Assembly (NCBI RefSeq): GCF_001293685.1
Contig: NZ_BCAG01000006.1
Coordinates: forward strand, 496,001 to 560,000
Direction of reading: 5' to 3'
Length of the DNA stretch: 64,000 bases
Origin: Desulfatitalea tepidiphila
GTDB taxonomy: Bacteria; Desulfobacterota; Desulfobacteria; Desulfobacterales; Desulfosarcinaceae
A program made the position numbers and the translations under genes. The notes under the pieces were generated by a model, which did no database searches, was not told where the DNA came from, and saw nothing but the letters and a program-made list of their open reading frames with translations. Positions 1-8,656 of this stretch are shown here, piece by piece (the first letter of the stretch is position 1; each line of letters begins with the position of its first letter).

Positions 1-72
1 CGGCGAATAACCGCCTCGTCATTCCCTCCAAACCCCTGGGCTGTCCGGGGGCGGCATCTCCCTGACCCCACC

Positions 73-2841
73 TTGTCTTTGCACCCGAATCCGGATATAG
101 CCCACATCATCATGAACGAAATGGCCCCACTGGAAAAACTGCGCATCGCCGATCCGGAGACTCATGTCCGGGTGACCGGACGACTGGCATTGCTCGCCGA
201 CCGGCCCGATGACGAATGGCTTGCCCGGGTGGTGGATGACATGATCTGGGCGCTGACCCAGGAGGCCGGCCTGGGCCGCTCTGTCAGCGACGGTTTGATG
301 CGCCTGGTCGAACGGGGCGATCCATCCAAAACGACCGTTTACATGGATCGGGTCCGCGAAGCCACCCGCACTGGTCCGGCGTTGGGGCGCATCCTGGCCG
401 ACCACCTGGCCGCGGTCCTCTTAGCCGATCCTCCGCTGCTCGAACCCTTCACACACGCCCTGGCGATCATGCGCACCAAGGGCACCTATACCCTCAAAGA
501 GCCCCTGGCCGTCCTGACCGAGCTGCTCCAAGCGGGCGAGGGGGCATCGGCCCGGGCCTATCTGGAACTCCTGTCAACGCTTTTCGAACAGCAGATCAGT
601 TACAACCTGAGCGTCCGGCTGGTCTATGTGGTTCCCAGGGCGGTGCGAAGCTTTGTGCCGCGACGCCGGGCCGCCCAGATCGAAGCCTTTGTCCGGGTGG
701 TGGCGATCGATCTGCAACTGGTGGACGCCTTTCTGGAAGGGATGCAAAACGGATTGGGACTTCTGGCGCCCCGGGACCTGAACGATTACCTCGACCAGGC
801 CCTGGCCAGATATCGCCAATCGGCCAATGCAGGTCTCGCCTTTATCGGGTTGTCCTCCAAGGCGGGCCAGGCGGCCTATGCCCGACTGCTCGTGGTGGTG
901 CCCCTCGCCCAGGTCAAGGGCCCTCTTGACCGCTACCTCAATGCCCGAATCGGTCGGCCGGTGCCCGTCAAGGCGCTCTCGGGCCCCACTCGAACGGACA
1001 TTCAATGGATCGCCTCGGATGGCAGAACGATCTATCTGGCCGACGAGATCGACCGCTTCGAACGCCGCGACGACAACCTTCAACTGGCCAAAATCCTGGT
1101 CCGCCTGGAAGCCGGATATTTCGAAAACGGCACCTTTGCCTTCGATCTCGAGAAAGCTGTGGATCTCTATCCCGAGGTGGCCGAACACAGCACCCGACGG
1201 GAGCAGGCCGCCGACGCGACGGCGAACGATGTCCTGCGGTTTATCAACGGCTTCGACCATCCCGGCCTGGCCGAGGATCTTTTCGAACTCTTCGCCCAGA
1301 CCCGAAACACGGGCTACCTGGCCGGCCATTATCCTGGCTTGATGAAACAGGCCCTGCCCCTGCTGCGGGCCGAAGCGCTGCTTCTGAAGCGATCCTCATC
1401 CAGATCATCTGTTCTGGTGGGACTCTACGATCACCTGGTGCTGGATATGCCGATCGGACCCGCCGGCACGTACCGGCACCCTGCTCCTCTTTTTCACAAA
1501 CGGGCCGCAACGTGGCGCGGCCACCTGAACGCGAACGCCCCGATCGAATGCTGCGCTCGACTGGTCTGCCTGGCCTATGACGACTTCATCGCGGAATTGC
1601 GCGCCTCGCACCGGCGATACGACCGGTTGACCACCCCCTTCGGACGCCGCCTGCACTGGGACCTGGTCGCCAGGGCTTCGGCCGAACAGCAAATGCAAGC
1701 CGCAAGGGTCAAGATCCGGCTGGCCGAACAGGGGCTCTCCGTCTATCTGTCCGACGTGCAGGACAAACTGAGCGACGGGCAGGGCCGCCTCTCCGCCGAG
1801 GACGTGCGCAGCCTCGTCTTGTCGCGCGCCCGGATCAGGGGCCGCCAGGCCGCCTTGTCCCTCGATTTGAACGAGGCTGACCTGAATCTTCTGCTGGAAA
1901 AGGCCGGGGTTCAATCGGCGGGGGTGTCCGGCGACGATACGACCGGGTTTCGTTACCCGGAGTGGAACGACCAACTCCAGGACTATCTGCATGATCATGT
2001 CCGTGTGCAGGAGTCGGTGGTGCCCGCCGGCGGCAACGGCGATTTTTACCGTCGCACCCTGGATCATTACCGTGGTCTGGTGGCGCACATCCGCAGGGCT
2101 TTCGAGTATCTCAAACCCGAGGGCTTGACCATCCTGCGGCAGTGGCCGGACGGCGACGCCTTCGACCATCGCGCTCTCATCGACTTTGCGGTGGACCTGC
2201 GCTCCGGCCGCACGCCTTCGGACCGCCTCTTCATCAAACGGCTCAAACACGAACGGGACGTGGCCGTCCTGCTGTTGGTCGATCTATCGCGATCCACGGC
2301 CAATCCTGTCGTCGGGGGAAGAGGCACGGTACTGGAGGTCGCCAAGGAGGCCCTGGTGCTTTTTTGCGAAGCCCTCCAGGTGGTGGGAGACACCTTTGCC
2401 ATCGCCGGGTTCTCAGGCACCGGCCGTCACTCGGTGGACTATTTCCGCATCAAAGGGTTCGACGATCCCTTCGCCGGAAAGGTTCAGGCGCGCTTGTCGG
2501 CCCTCACGCCCCAACGCAGCACCCGCATGGGCGCCGCCATCCGCCACGCCACCGCCTGCCTGGCGCCGGTGCCGTCGCGGGTGAGACTGATCATCATCGT
2601 CAGCGACGGCTTTCCCAACGACCTGGGCTACAAGGCCGACTACGCCATCGCCGACACCCGGCGCGCGGTGCAGGAGGCCCGCGCCAAAAGCATTCATGTC
2701 AAGGCCATCACCGTCAACATCGGCAGCGATCCGAGACTCGACGATCTCTACGGACGCCTGCACCACCATGTCATCGGAGATGTGCGCGAATTGCCCGACA
2801 AGCTGGTCCGGTTGTACGGCACCCTGACCAAGCGGTTATAA
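73..2841 (+). CDS. VWA-domain protein, NorD/CoxE-like
   Basis: Large, mainly helical protein of up to 922 residues ending in a von Willebrand factor A domain. The domain has a MIDAS motif DLSRST (Asp about residue 737 from this start), the hydrophobic strand LLLVDL before it, and the later VSDGFPND strand. This arrangement is seen in NorD- and CbbO-type proteins, which work with MoxR AAA+ ATPases to activate metalloenzymes; no MoxR gene is visible, but it could lie to the left. The start is uncertain: 73 is a TTG, an ATG lies at 112, neither has a clear ribosome-binding site, and the frame is open back to base 1, so the gene may begin outside the window. The partner enzyme cannot be named from here. 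Confidence 0.75.
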   Translation: MSLHPNPDIAHIIMNEMAPLEKLRIADPETHVRVTGRLALLADRPDDEWLARVVDDMIWALTQEAGLGRSVSDGLMRLVERGDPSKTTVYMDRVREATRTGPALGRILADHLAAVLLADPPLLEPFTHALAIMRTKGTYTLKEPLAVLTELLQAGEGASARAYLELLSTLFEQQISYNLSVRLVYVVPRAVRSFVPRRRAAQIEAFVRVVAIDLQLVDAFLEGMQNGLGLLAPRDLNDYLDQALARYRQSANAGLAFIGLSSKAGQAAYARLLVVVPLAQVKGPLDRYLNARIGRPVPVKALSGPTRTDIQWIASDGRTIYLADEIDRFERRDDNLQLAKILVRLEAGYFENGTFAFDLEKAVDLYPEVAEHSTRREQAADATANDVLRFINGFDHPGLAEDLFELFAQTRNTGYLAGHYPGLMKQALPLLRAEALLLKRSSSRSSVLVGLYDHLVLDMPIGPAGTYRHPAPLFHKRAATWRGHLNANAPIECCARLVCLAYDDFIAELRASHRRYDRLTTPFGRRLHWDLVARASAEQQMQAARVKIRLAEQGLSVYLSDVQDKLSDGQGRLSAEDVRSLVLSRARIRGRQAALSLDLNEADLNLLLEKAGVQSAGVSGDDTTGFRYPEWNDQLQDYLHDHVRVQESVVPAGGNGDFYRRTLDHYRGLVAHIRRAFEYLKPEGLTILRQWPDGDAFDHRALIDFAVDLRSGRTPSDRLFIKRLKHERDVAVLLLVDLSRSTANPVVGGRGTVLEVAKEALVLFCEALQVVGDTFAIAGFSGTGRHSVDYFRIKGFDDPFAGKVQARLSALTPQRSTRMGAAIRHATACLAPVPSRVRLIIIVSDGFPNDLGYKADYAIADTRRAVQEARAKSIHVKAITVNIGSDPRLDDLYGRLHHHVIGDVRELPDKLVRLYGTLTKRL

Positions 2842-2918
2842 GGACCATTCTTTTCCCGGTCTCGACGAAACCGCTTCGCATGATTAGCTTATCTGCCATC
2901 TCAAACAACGGAGTGGCC

Positions 2919-3374
2919 ATGTTGATCCATGACGATATTTTCACCTGGAAGGGGTTCGGCGGCGTCTATCAGCTGGCGGCCGGCAGATGCCGCCTTCGTA
3001 TTTTCGATCTGTCACGGGGCGACCACAGGAACGTCACGCTTCTGAAGCCCATCGTGGTGGTCGTGTCCGACCTGCCGCACACCGGCACCGGCTTGAGATC
3101 GGTGTCGGTACGTAGCTGTACGAGCCACATCGCCACCTGCGTCGCCCATCAATTCAACATCGCACCCCAGCGGATGACCTATGTGGAGTATTACCCCGCC
3201 TCACGCTATGGCATGAACAACGAGCGTGTCATTCCGGCCAAGATCGACGCCGTTGAGTTCACCTGGTTCGACGACAAGGCCATGCACCCCAAATGGCGGC
3301 CATTGCCATCGCCCATGCTGGAAACCGTGATGGAATTGATCGAACAGAGCGAAGCGGCATCGGCGCAACGGTGA
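2919..3374 (+). CDS. Hypothetical protein, 151 aa
   Basis: I do not recognise this protein. It is soluble-looking, without signal peptide or membrane segment, and rich in beta-prone stretches such as KPIVVVVSDL. It contains a Cys-containing block (SCTSHIATCVAHQ). The ATG at 2919 was chosen because GGAG lies just upstream; an in-frame ATG at 2880 lacks one. It follows the VWA gene by 77 bases in the same direction and may be cotranscribed with it. Coding use matches the neighbours, so it is likely real. Confidence 0.6.
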   Translation: MLIHDDIFTWKGFGGVYQLAAGRCRLRIFDLSRGDHRNVTLLKPIVVVVSDLPHTGTGLRSVSVRSCTSHIATCVAHQFNIAPQRMTYVEYYPASRYGMNNERVIPAKIDAVEFTWFDDKAMHPKWRPLPSPMLETVMELIEQSEAASAQR

Positions 3375-3507
3375 AATTTGACGACACCGAAAAAATCCAA
3401 TATCTGCCAAGGCCATTCATGGCTTCTCAGTGTCGGCAAAAGATGGTAAGAGAAGGTTTTTCGCTCGGCGAATGCTCGATTATCGCGAGGATAGGGCCAT
3501 CGACACC

Positions 3508-4296
3508 ATGCGTTTTCGCCCCTGCATCGACCTGCATCAAGGCAAAGTCAAACAAATCGTGGGCGGCTCCCTGTCGGACGACGATCCGGAAGGGGTGCAG
3601 ACCAATTTCGAAACCGGGCAACCCCCCGAGTGGTTCGCCCGCCTTTACCGGCGGGACAACCTGACCGGCGGCCATGTCATTCAATTGGGACCCGGCAACC
3701 GGCAGGCGGCCGAAGCGGCCCTGGCCGCATGGCCCGGCGGTCTGCAACTCGGCGGGGGAGTGACAATAGACAATGCCGCCCGATGGCTCGATGCGGGCGC
3801 CGCGGCGGTCATCGTGACCTCCTGGGTGTTTCACCACGGCACCGTGGATATGGATCGGCTCCGGCAGCTAAGCCGCCTCGTGGGTCCGGATCGCCTGGTC
3901 CTCGACTTGAGCTGCCGGCGCAAGGGCGACGATTATTTTATCGTCACCGACCGATGGCAGACGTTTACGCGTGAATGTATCACGCCCCGGCTTCTGGACC
4001 GCCTGGCGCCTTTCTGTTATGAGTACCTGGTGCACGGCGTGGACGTCGAAGGCCGCTGCCAGGGTATCGAAACCGACCTGGTGGCCCTGCTCGGCCGATG
4101 GGCGGGCATTCCGATCACCTACGCCGGTGGTATAGATTCCCAGGCCGCCCTGGAAACCATCCAACGCTTGGGAGACGGCCGCATCGACTTTACGGTGGGC
4201 AGTGCGTTGGATATCTTCGGCGGCCGCCAGCTGGCGTATCGTGACCTGGCGCGCCGCTATGGCGGCGGCCATTCCAAAAACACCAAGCGACGTTAA
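3508..4296 (+). CDS. Eukaryotic-type HisA-like ProFAR isomerase
   Basis: TIM-barrel protein of 262 residues resembling yeast HIS6, the isomerase of histidine biosynthesis that opens the ribose of ProFAR. The N-terminal strand CIDLHQGKVKQIVGG is very close to the HIS6 form rather than to standard bacterial HisA. Later strands QLGGGVT, LDLSCRR and TYAGGID supply the phosphate-binding and catalytic loops expected of the fold. The ATG at 3508 fits the family N terminus; an in-frame ATG at 3472 would add 12 residues. No other histidine gene is adjacent, so it could serve histidine synthesis alone or have a related isomerase role. The family call is firm and the in-vivo role is inferred. Confidence 0.8.
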   Translation: MRFRPCIDLHQGKVKQIVGGSLSDDDPEGVQTNFETGQPPEWFARLYRRDNLTGGHVIQLGPGNRQAAEAALAAWPGGLQLGGGVTIDNAARWLDAGAAAVIVTSWVFHHGTVDMDRLRQLSRLVGPDRLVLDLSCRRKGDDYFIVTDRWQTFTRECITPRLLDRLAPFCYEYLVHGVDVEGRCQGIETDLVALLGRWAGIPITYAGGIDSQAALETIQRLGDGRIDFTVGSALDIFGGRQLAYRDLARRYGGGHSKNTKRR

Positions 4297-4338
4297 CCGT
4301 CTGCGGACCAGGCGCAACGGCCCCAAGAGGAGGAAAAA

Positions 4339-5013
4339 ATGAAGAAAACGATGACCCGTTGGTTCGCTCTGGCACTGTGTGCCCAATTCGCCCTTTCTGC
4401 CTGTACGACCATCAATCCCTATACCCAGGAAAAACAGGTGAGCAAGGCGGCCATCGGCGCCGGTGTGGGTGCTCTGGGTGGCGCGGCCATCGGCCTGATC
4501 ACCGCCAAGAGCAAGGACCGGCAGCGCAATGCCCTGATCGGCGCCGGCGTCGGCGCCCTGGCCGGCGGCGGTGTCGGCTACTATATGGATGTCCAGGAAG
4601 CCAAGCTGCGCCAGCGCCTGGGCAACTCGGGCGTCAGCGTGACCCGCGTCGGAGACCAGATCATGCTGAACATGCCCGGCAATGTCACCTTCCGCACCGA
4701 CTCATCGGACATCAGCGCCGATTTTTACGAGGTGCTCAACTCGGTGGCCATCGTGCTCAACGAATATAACAAGACCACCATCGACGTGATCGGCCATACC
4801 GACGATGTGGGCGCGGAGAGCTACAATCAGCAGTTGTCCGAACGGCGGGCGCGCAGCGTGGCCGAATACCTGGCGGGCCAGAAGGTGTTGCCAGAGCGTC
4901 TGCTCATCGCGGGCCGGGGCGAAACCCAGCCCATCGCCTCGAACAGCACCCCCGAAGGCCGATCGGCCAACCGACGGGTGACCATTCAGATCAGCCCGAT
5001 CGTTCAGAATTGA
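4339..5013 (+). CDS. OmpA-family outer-membrane lipoprotein
   Basis: Predicted lipoprotein of 224 residues. It has a signal peptide with lipobox L19-S20-A21-C22, then a glycine-zipper segment (GAGVGALGGAAIG and GAGVGALAGGG, about residues 40-75), then a C-terminal OmpA/MotB peptidoglycan-binding domain (about residues 105-222). The OmpA domain has the usual DVIGHTDDVG, LSERRARSVAEYL and RRVTIQI blocks. It resembles YiaD. It should tether the outer membrane to peptidoglycan. A strong GAGGAGG ribosome-binding site precedes the ATG. Its last 23 bases overlap the 3' end of the convergent alanine racemase gene. Confidence 0.88.
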   Translation: MKKTMTRWFALALCAQFALSACTTINPYTQEKQVSKAAIGAGVGALGGAAIGLITAKSKDRQRNALIGAGVGALAGGGVGYYMDVQEAKLRQRLGNSGVSVTRVGDQIMLNMPGNVTFRTDSSDISADFYEVLNSVAIVLNEYNKTTIDVIGHTDDVGAESYNQQLSERRARSVAEYLAGQKVLPERLLIAGRGETQPIASNSTPEGRSANRRVTIQISPIVQN

Positions 5014-6166
5014 GGATATAGACCCTCGGCACCCGATCTGTCAGGGCCGCCACCACCTCATAGTTGATGGTGCTCAGCGTCGCGGCGACTTCATCGGCGC
5101 TGATCCCGGCCCCATTCTGACGGCCGATCAACACCACCTCGTCGCCCATAGATACACCCGGCACCCCGCCCACGTCGATCATGGTTAGATCCATGCAGAC
5201 CCGGCCGACGATGGGCACCCGTTGCCCGCGGACCAGCATGGTGCCCCGGTTGGACAATCCCCGGCTGTAACCGTCGGCATATCCGATCGGCACGGTGGCG
5301 ATAACTGTGGGTTTGCGTGTCTGGAAGGTGCATCCGTAACTGATGCAGGTGCCGGCCGTCACCGGTTTGAGATGGACGATCCTGGCTTTGAGTGAAAGGG
5401 CCGGCTTCAAATCGATGCGGCCGCGATCGACCTCTTCGGAGGGATAGAGACCGTAGAGGGAGATGCCGGCCCGCACCATATCCAGATGGGTCTCGGGCAT
5501 CTCCATGATGGCGCCGCTGTTGGCGGCGTGACGCAACCCTACCTTCACCCCGCGGGAGGCCAACCGATCGAGAAGTCTCGAAAAAAGATCGAACTGCCGG
5601 CGGGCGTAGCCTTTGTCGGCCTGATCGGCGGTGGCGAAATGGGTGAAAATCCCCTGGATGACGAGGCCGTCGATCCGGGAGATGCGTTCGACCGTCTCGG
5701 CGGCCGTGTCGATACCGGCGCCGCCCTGATCCCCGCAAGGAATTCCCAGTCGCCCCATGCCCGTATCGACCTTGATATGAACCGGCAGGGTTCGGCCTTG
5801 GGTCCGGGCTGCGGCGGCCATGGCCCGGGCGTTTTCCAGGGAATAGACCGCGGGCACGAGGGCATGGGTGATCAATTCGGCCGTCCGGTCGGACGGCGTG
5901 AATCCAAAAATCAGGATGGGAGCCGCGATACCGGCCCGTCGCAGCGCCAGCCCCTCGTCGATGCGGGCCACCCCCAGGTCCGTGGCCCCGTTTGTCAGGG
6001 CCATGCGCGCCACCTGCTCGGCACCGTGACCATAGGCATTGGCCTTGACCGCCACCAGCAGGCGCGCCTTCGGATCGACGATGCGCCGCAGCTCGCGGAC
6101 GTTATGGGCAATGGCGGTCAGGTCGATCTCGGCCCAGACCAGGTGCGCAGATGCCGGTCCTGCCAT
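4991..6166 (-). CDS. alr: Alanine racemase
   Basis: PLP enzyme of 391 residues interconverting L- and D-alanine for cell-wall synthesis or D-alanine use. The PLP lysine is K41 in VAVKANAYGHG, and the partner-side SYG motif and the VPIGYADG block are present. Length is normal for Alr. The ATG starts directly after the stop codon of the alanine dehydrogenase gene (TAAATG), with GGAG inside that gene, so the two are translationally coupled. Pairing with alanine dehydrogenase suggests a unit that can feed D-alanine through L-alanine to pyruvate, or run the other way. Both assignments are well supported; the direction is inferred. Confidence 0.93.
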   Translation of the reverse strand: MAGPASAHLVWAEIDLTAIAHNVRELRRIVDPKARLLVAVKANAYGHGAEQVARMALTNGATDLGVARIDEGLALRRAGIAAPILIFGFTPSDRTAELITHALVPAVYSLENARAMAAAARTQGRTLPVHIKVDTGMGRLGIPCGDQGGAGIDTAAETVERISRIDGLVIQGIFTHFATADQADKGYARRQFDLFSRLLDRLASRGVKVGLRHAANSGAIMEMPETHLDMVRAGISLYGLYPSEEVDRGRIDLKPALSLKARIVHLKPVTAGTCISYGCTFQTRKPTVIATVPIGYADGYSRGLSNRGTMLVRGQRVPIVGRVCMDLTMIDVGGVPGVSMGDEVVLIGRQNGAGISADEVAATLSTINYEVVAALTDRVPRVYILNSERSG

Positions 6167-7279
6167 TTAAAGCACCTGCTCCAACGGTGAATAGGTCATC
6201 CCGAAGGCTTCGGCCACCGCCGGGTGGGTTACTTTGCCCAGAACGACGTTGGCACCGGATCTCATCTCCGCGCTCTCCTGCATGGCCCGGTGCCATCCCT
6301 TGTCGGCAATCTCCAGGGCATACGGCAAAGTGGCATTGGTCAGGGCCCAGGTGGAGGTCTTGGCCACGGCCCCCGGCATGTTGGCCACGGTGTAGTGAAC
6401 GATGCCATCCACCACATACACCGGATCGGCATGGGTCGTGGGACGGGATGTCTCGAAGCATCCCCCCTGATCGATGGCCACATCCACCAGCACCGACCCT
6501 GGTTTCATGGTCTTGAGCATCTCCCGGGTCACCAGGCGGGGCGCCTTGGCGCCGGGAATCAGCACCGCACCGATCACCGCGTCGGCCTTCTGGATCAGAT
6601 CGCGCAGAACGGCCGGACTGGACATGAGCAAAAAACAGTTGGCCGGCATGACCTCGGCCAGATGCCTCAAGCGTTGAAGATTGTTGTCGAGCAGATAGAC
6701 CTTGGCCCCCAGGCCGCAGGCCATCCTGGCCGCATGGGTGCCGACCACGCCGCCGCCGATGATCACGACGGTGGCCGGATCGACGCCCGGTACGCCGCCC
6801 AGCAGCACGCCGCGGCCGCCCTGTGCCATTTCGAGGTATTTGGCGGCCTGCTGGATGGCCATGCGCCCGGCCACTTCGCTCATGGGGGTGAGCAGCGGCA
6901 GGGTCCCGTCCGTCTTTTTGATGGTTTCGTAGGCGATGTTGACCGATCCGGCGTCGATCAGGGCCCGGGTCAGCGTTTCGTTGGCGGCCAGATGCAAATA
7001 GGTGAAAACGATCTGACCGGATCGGATCAGCCCATACTCCTGGGGCAAGGGTTCCTTGACGTGCATCACCATCTCGGCCTTCTTGTAGATGGCTGCCGCC
7101 TTGGCCGTGATTTGGGCCCCGGCCTGGGCATAGGCCTCATCGGGAAAACCGCTGCCCCGGCCGGCCCCCTTTTCCACCAGAATAGTATGGCCGGCGCGGT
7201 GCAGCATCTCCACGCCGGCCGGCGTCATGGCCACCCGGTTCTCTTCGGCCTTGATCTCTTTGAGCACCCCGATGATCAT
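6167..7279 (-). CDS. ald: Alanine dehydrogenase
   Basis: NAD-dependent L-alanine dehydrogenase of 370 residues, converting L-alanine to pyruvate and ammonia reversibly. It shows the family N terminus MIIGVLKEIK...ENRVAMTP, the substrate-site MHVKEPLP region and the Rossmann turn GGGVVGTHAARMA. The start at 7279 has AGGAG a few bases upstream; the frame is open further upstream but does not resemble protein. It lies 8 bases after the thiolase gene and abuts alr, so thiolase-ald-alr probably form one transcript. Confidence 0.93.
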   Translation of the reverse strand: MIIGVLKEIKAEENRVAMTPAGVEMLHRAGHTILVEKGAGRGSGFPDEAYAQAGAQITAKAAAIYKKAEMVMHVKEPLPQEYGLIRSGQIVFTYLHLAANETLTRALIDAGSVNIAYETIKKTDGTLPLLTPMSEVAGRMAIQQAAKYLEMAQGGRGVLLGGVPGVDPATVVIIGGGVVGTHAARMACGLGAKVYLLDNNLQRLRHLAEVMPANCFLLMSSPAVLRDLIQKADAVIGAVLIPGAKAPRLVTREMLKTMKPGSVLVDVAIDQGGCFETSRPTTHADPVYVVDGIVHYTVANMPGAVAKTSTWALTNATLPYALEIADKGWHRAMQESAEMRSGANVVLGKVTHPAVAEAFGMTYSPLEQVL

Positions 7280-7287
7280 AAGAACTC

Positions 7288-8538
7288 CTATAGGGTCTCG
7301 ATGGCGCAGGCCATGGATACGCCGCCGCCGCCGCACAGGGTGGCCAGCCCCAGGTTCTTGCCCCGGCTGCGCAGCAGATGCAGGAGGGTGACCATGATAC
7401 GGCAACCGGTGGCGCCCACCGGATGGCCCAGCCCGATGCCCGAGCCGTTGACATTGGTGATCTCGCGGTTGAGGTTCAATTCCCGTTCGCACCCCAGGTA
7501 TTGACCGGCAAAGGCCTCGTTGAGTTCGATCAGTTCGAAGTCGGACAGCTTCAAATCGCTGTGGTCGAGCAGATGGCGCACCGCCGGCACCGGGGAAAGT
7601 CCCATGACCGAGGGATGGCAGGCCCCGCGGCCCACGGCCCGGATGCGTGCCAGGGGCTGCAAGCCGAGCTCCTTGGCTTTTTCGGCGGACATGATCACCA
7701 TGGCGGCCGAGCCATCGTTGATGCCGCTGCTGTTGCCGGCGGTCACCTTGCCGGTGTTGGGTATAAAGGCCGGGGGCAGTTTCTGAAGATCGGCCATGGT
7801 CAGGCCGGGGCGGAAATGCTCGTCCTTGTCGAACACCAGGGGCTCTTTCTTTTTGCGGGGGATTTCAATGGGCACGATTTCGGGTTTGAAGTCGCCGTCG
7901 CGGGTGGCACGCTCGGCATTGTTGTGGCTGCGCAGGGCCACCTCGTCCATCTCCTCGCGGGAAATGCCGTGATGCTGGGCGATGAATTCGGTCGTGTGCC
8001 CCATGATATAGGGTTTGCCTTTAAAGAGGCTCAGCGGCGGCTGGCTTGCATCCACCGGACCGTCTTCGGGATGGGGGATGATGTGCGATCCGCAGTGCAG
8101 GGCCCAGATGAGCGCATCCACAAAGGTGTGGTCCTGGAGGCGGCAGCCCCAGCGCGCCTTGGGCACCTGATAGGCGACGCCGGACATGTGCTCCACGCCG
8201 CCGGCCAGGATGATGTCCGCCATCCCGGTTTGAATCATGGCCATGCCGGAGATGACCGCCTCCATGCCGGAAATACAGACCCGATTGATGGTCACGGCTG
8301 GCACGCTGTCAGGAATACCGGCCAGCAGAGCGCCGACGCGGGTGACGTTCAGCGCATCGGCCGGCTCCATGCAGCAGCCGAAACGCACATCGTCGACCAG
8401 GGCCGGATCGAGTTTGGCGCGCGATAGGGCCTCCTTCATCGACACACTGGCGATGTGGGCGGCATGTTGATCGCGCAAGGAACCCCCAAAACCACCGATA
8501 GCCGTTCGGCAAGCCGAAACGATAACGACGTCTTTCAT
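7288..8538 (-). CDS. Acetyl-CoA acetyltransferase (thiolase)
   Basis: Thiolase of 416 residues. The acyl-accepting Cys is C88 in NRVCISGMEA, the GHP motif His is H372 in GHPVGATGCR, and the second Cys is C402 in LCGGGG, replacing the more usual CIGGG. It condenses two acetyl-CoA or cleaves 3-ketoacyl-CoA. The ATG at 8538 follows a strong GGAGAGG site. It is the first gene of a likely thiolase-ald-alr operon. It could be a biosynthetic or a degradative thiolase; the sequence does not decide. Confidence 0.9.
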   Translation of the reverse strand: MKDVVIVSACRTAIGGFGGSLRDQHAAHIASVSMKEALSRAKLDPALVDDVRFGCCMEPADALNVTRVGALLAGIPDSVPAVTINRVCISGMEAVISGMAMIQTGMADIILAGGVEHMSGVAYQVPKARWGCRLQDHTFVDALIWALHCGSHIIPHPEDGPVDASQPPLSLFKGKPYIMGHTTEFIAQHHGISREEMDEVALRSHNNAERATRDGDFKPEIVPIEIPRKKKEPLVFDKDEHFRPGLTMADLQKLPPAFIPNTGKVTAGNSSGINDGSAAMVIMSAEKAKELGLQPLARIRAVGRGACHPSVMGLSPVPAVRHLLDHSDLKLSDFELIELNEAFAGQYLGCERELNLNREITNVNGSGIGLGHPVGATGCRIMVTLLHLLRSRGKNLGLATLCGGGGVSMACAIETL

Positions 8539-8656
8539 AACCTCTCCTTCAATTTGAATGGGTTTCGGCCACAACACGGATTTGGACCGGGTCTACAGCA
8601 GGGACCTGAAAAGCTCGTGGGTAGAGTTAGCCTAGGGTGGGGTAGCTGTCAAGCAA

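Noticed and set aside
6224-7504. A 426-codon open frame opposite alanine dehydrogenase
   Set aside because: It is the antisense shadow of a well-supported gene; composition is His/Gly/Gln-rich and has no family features.
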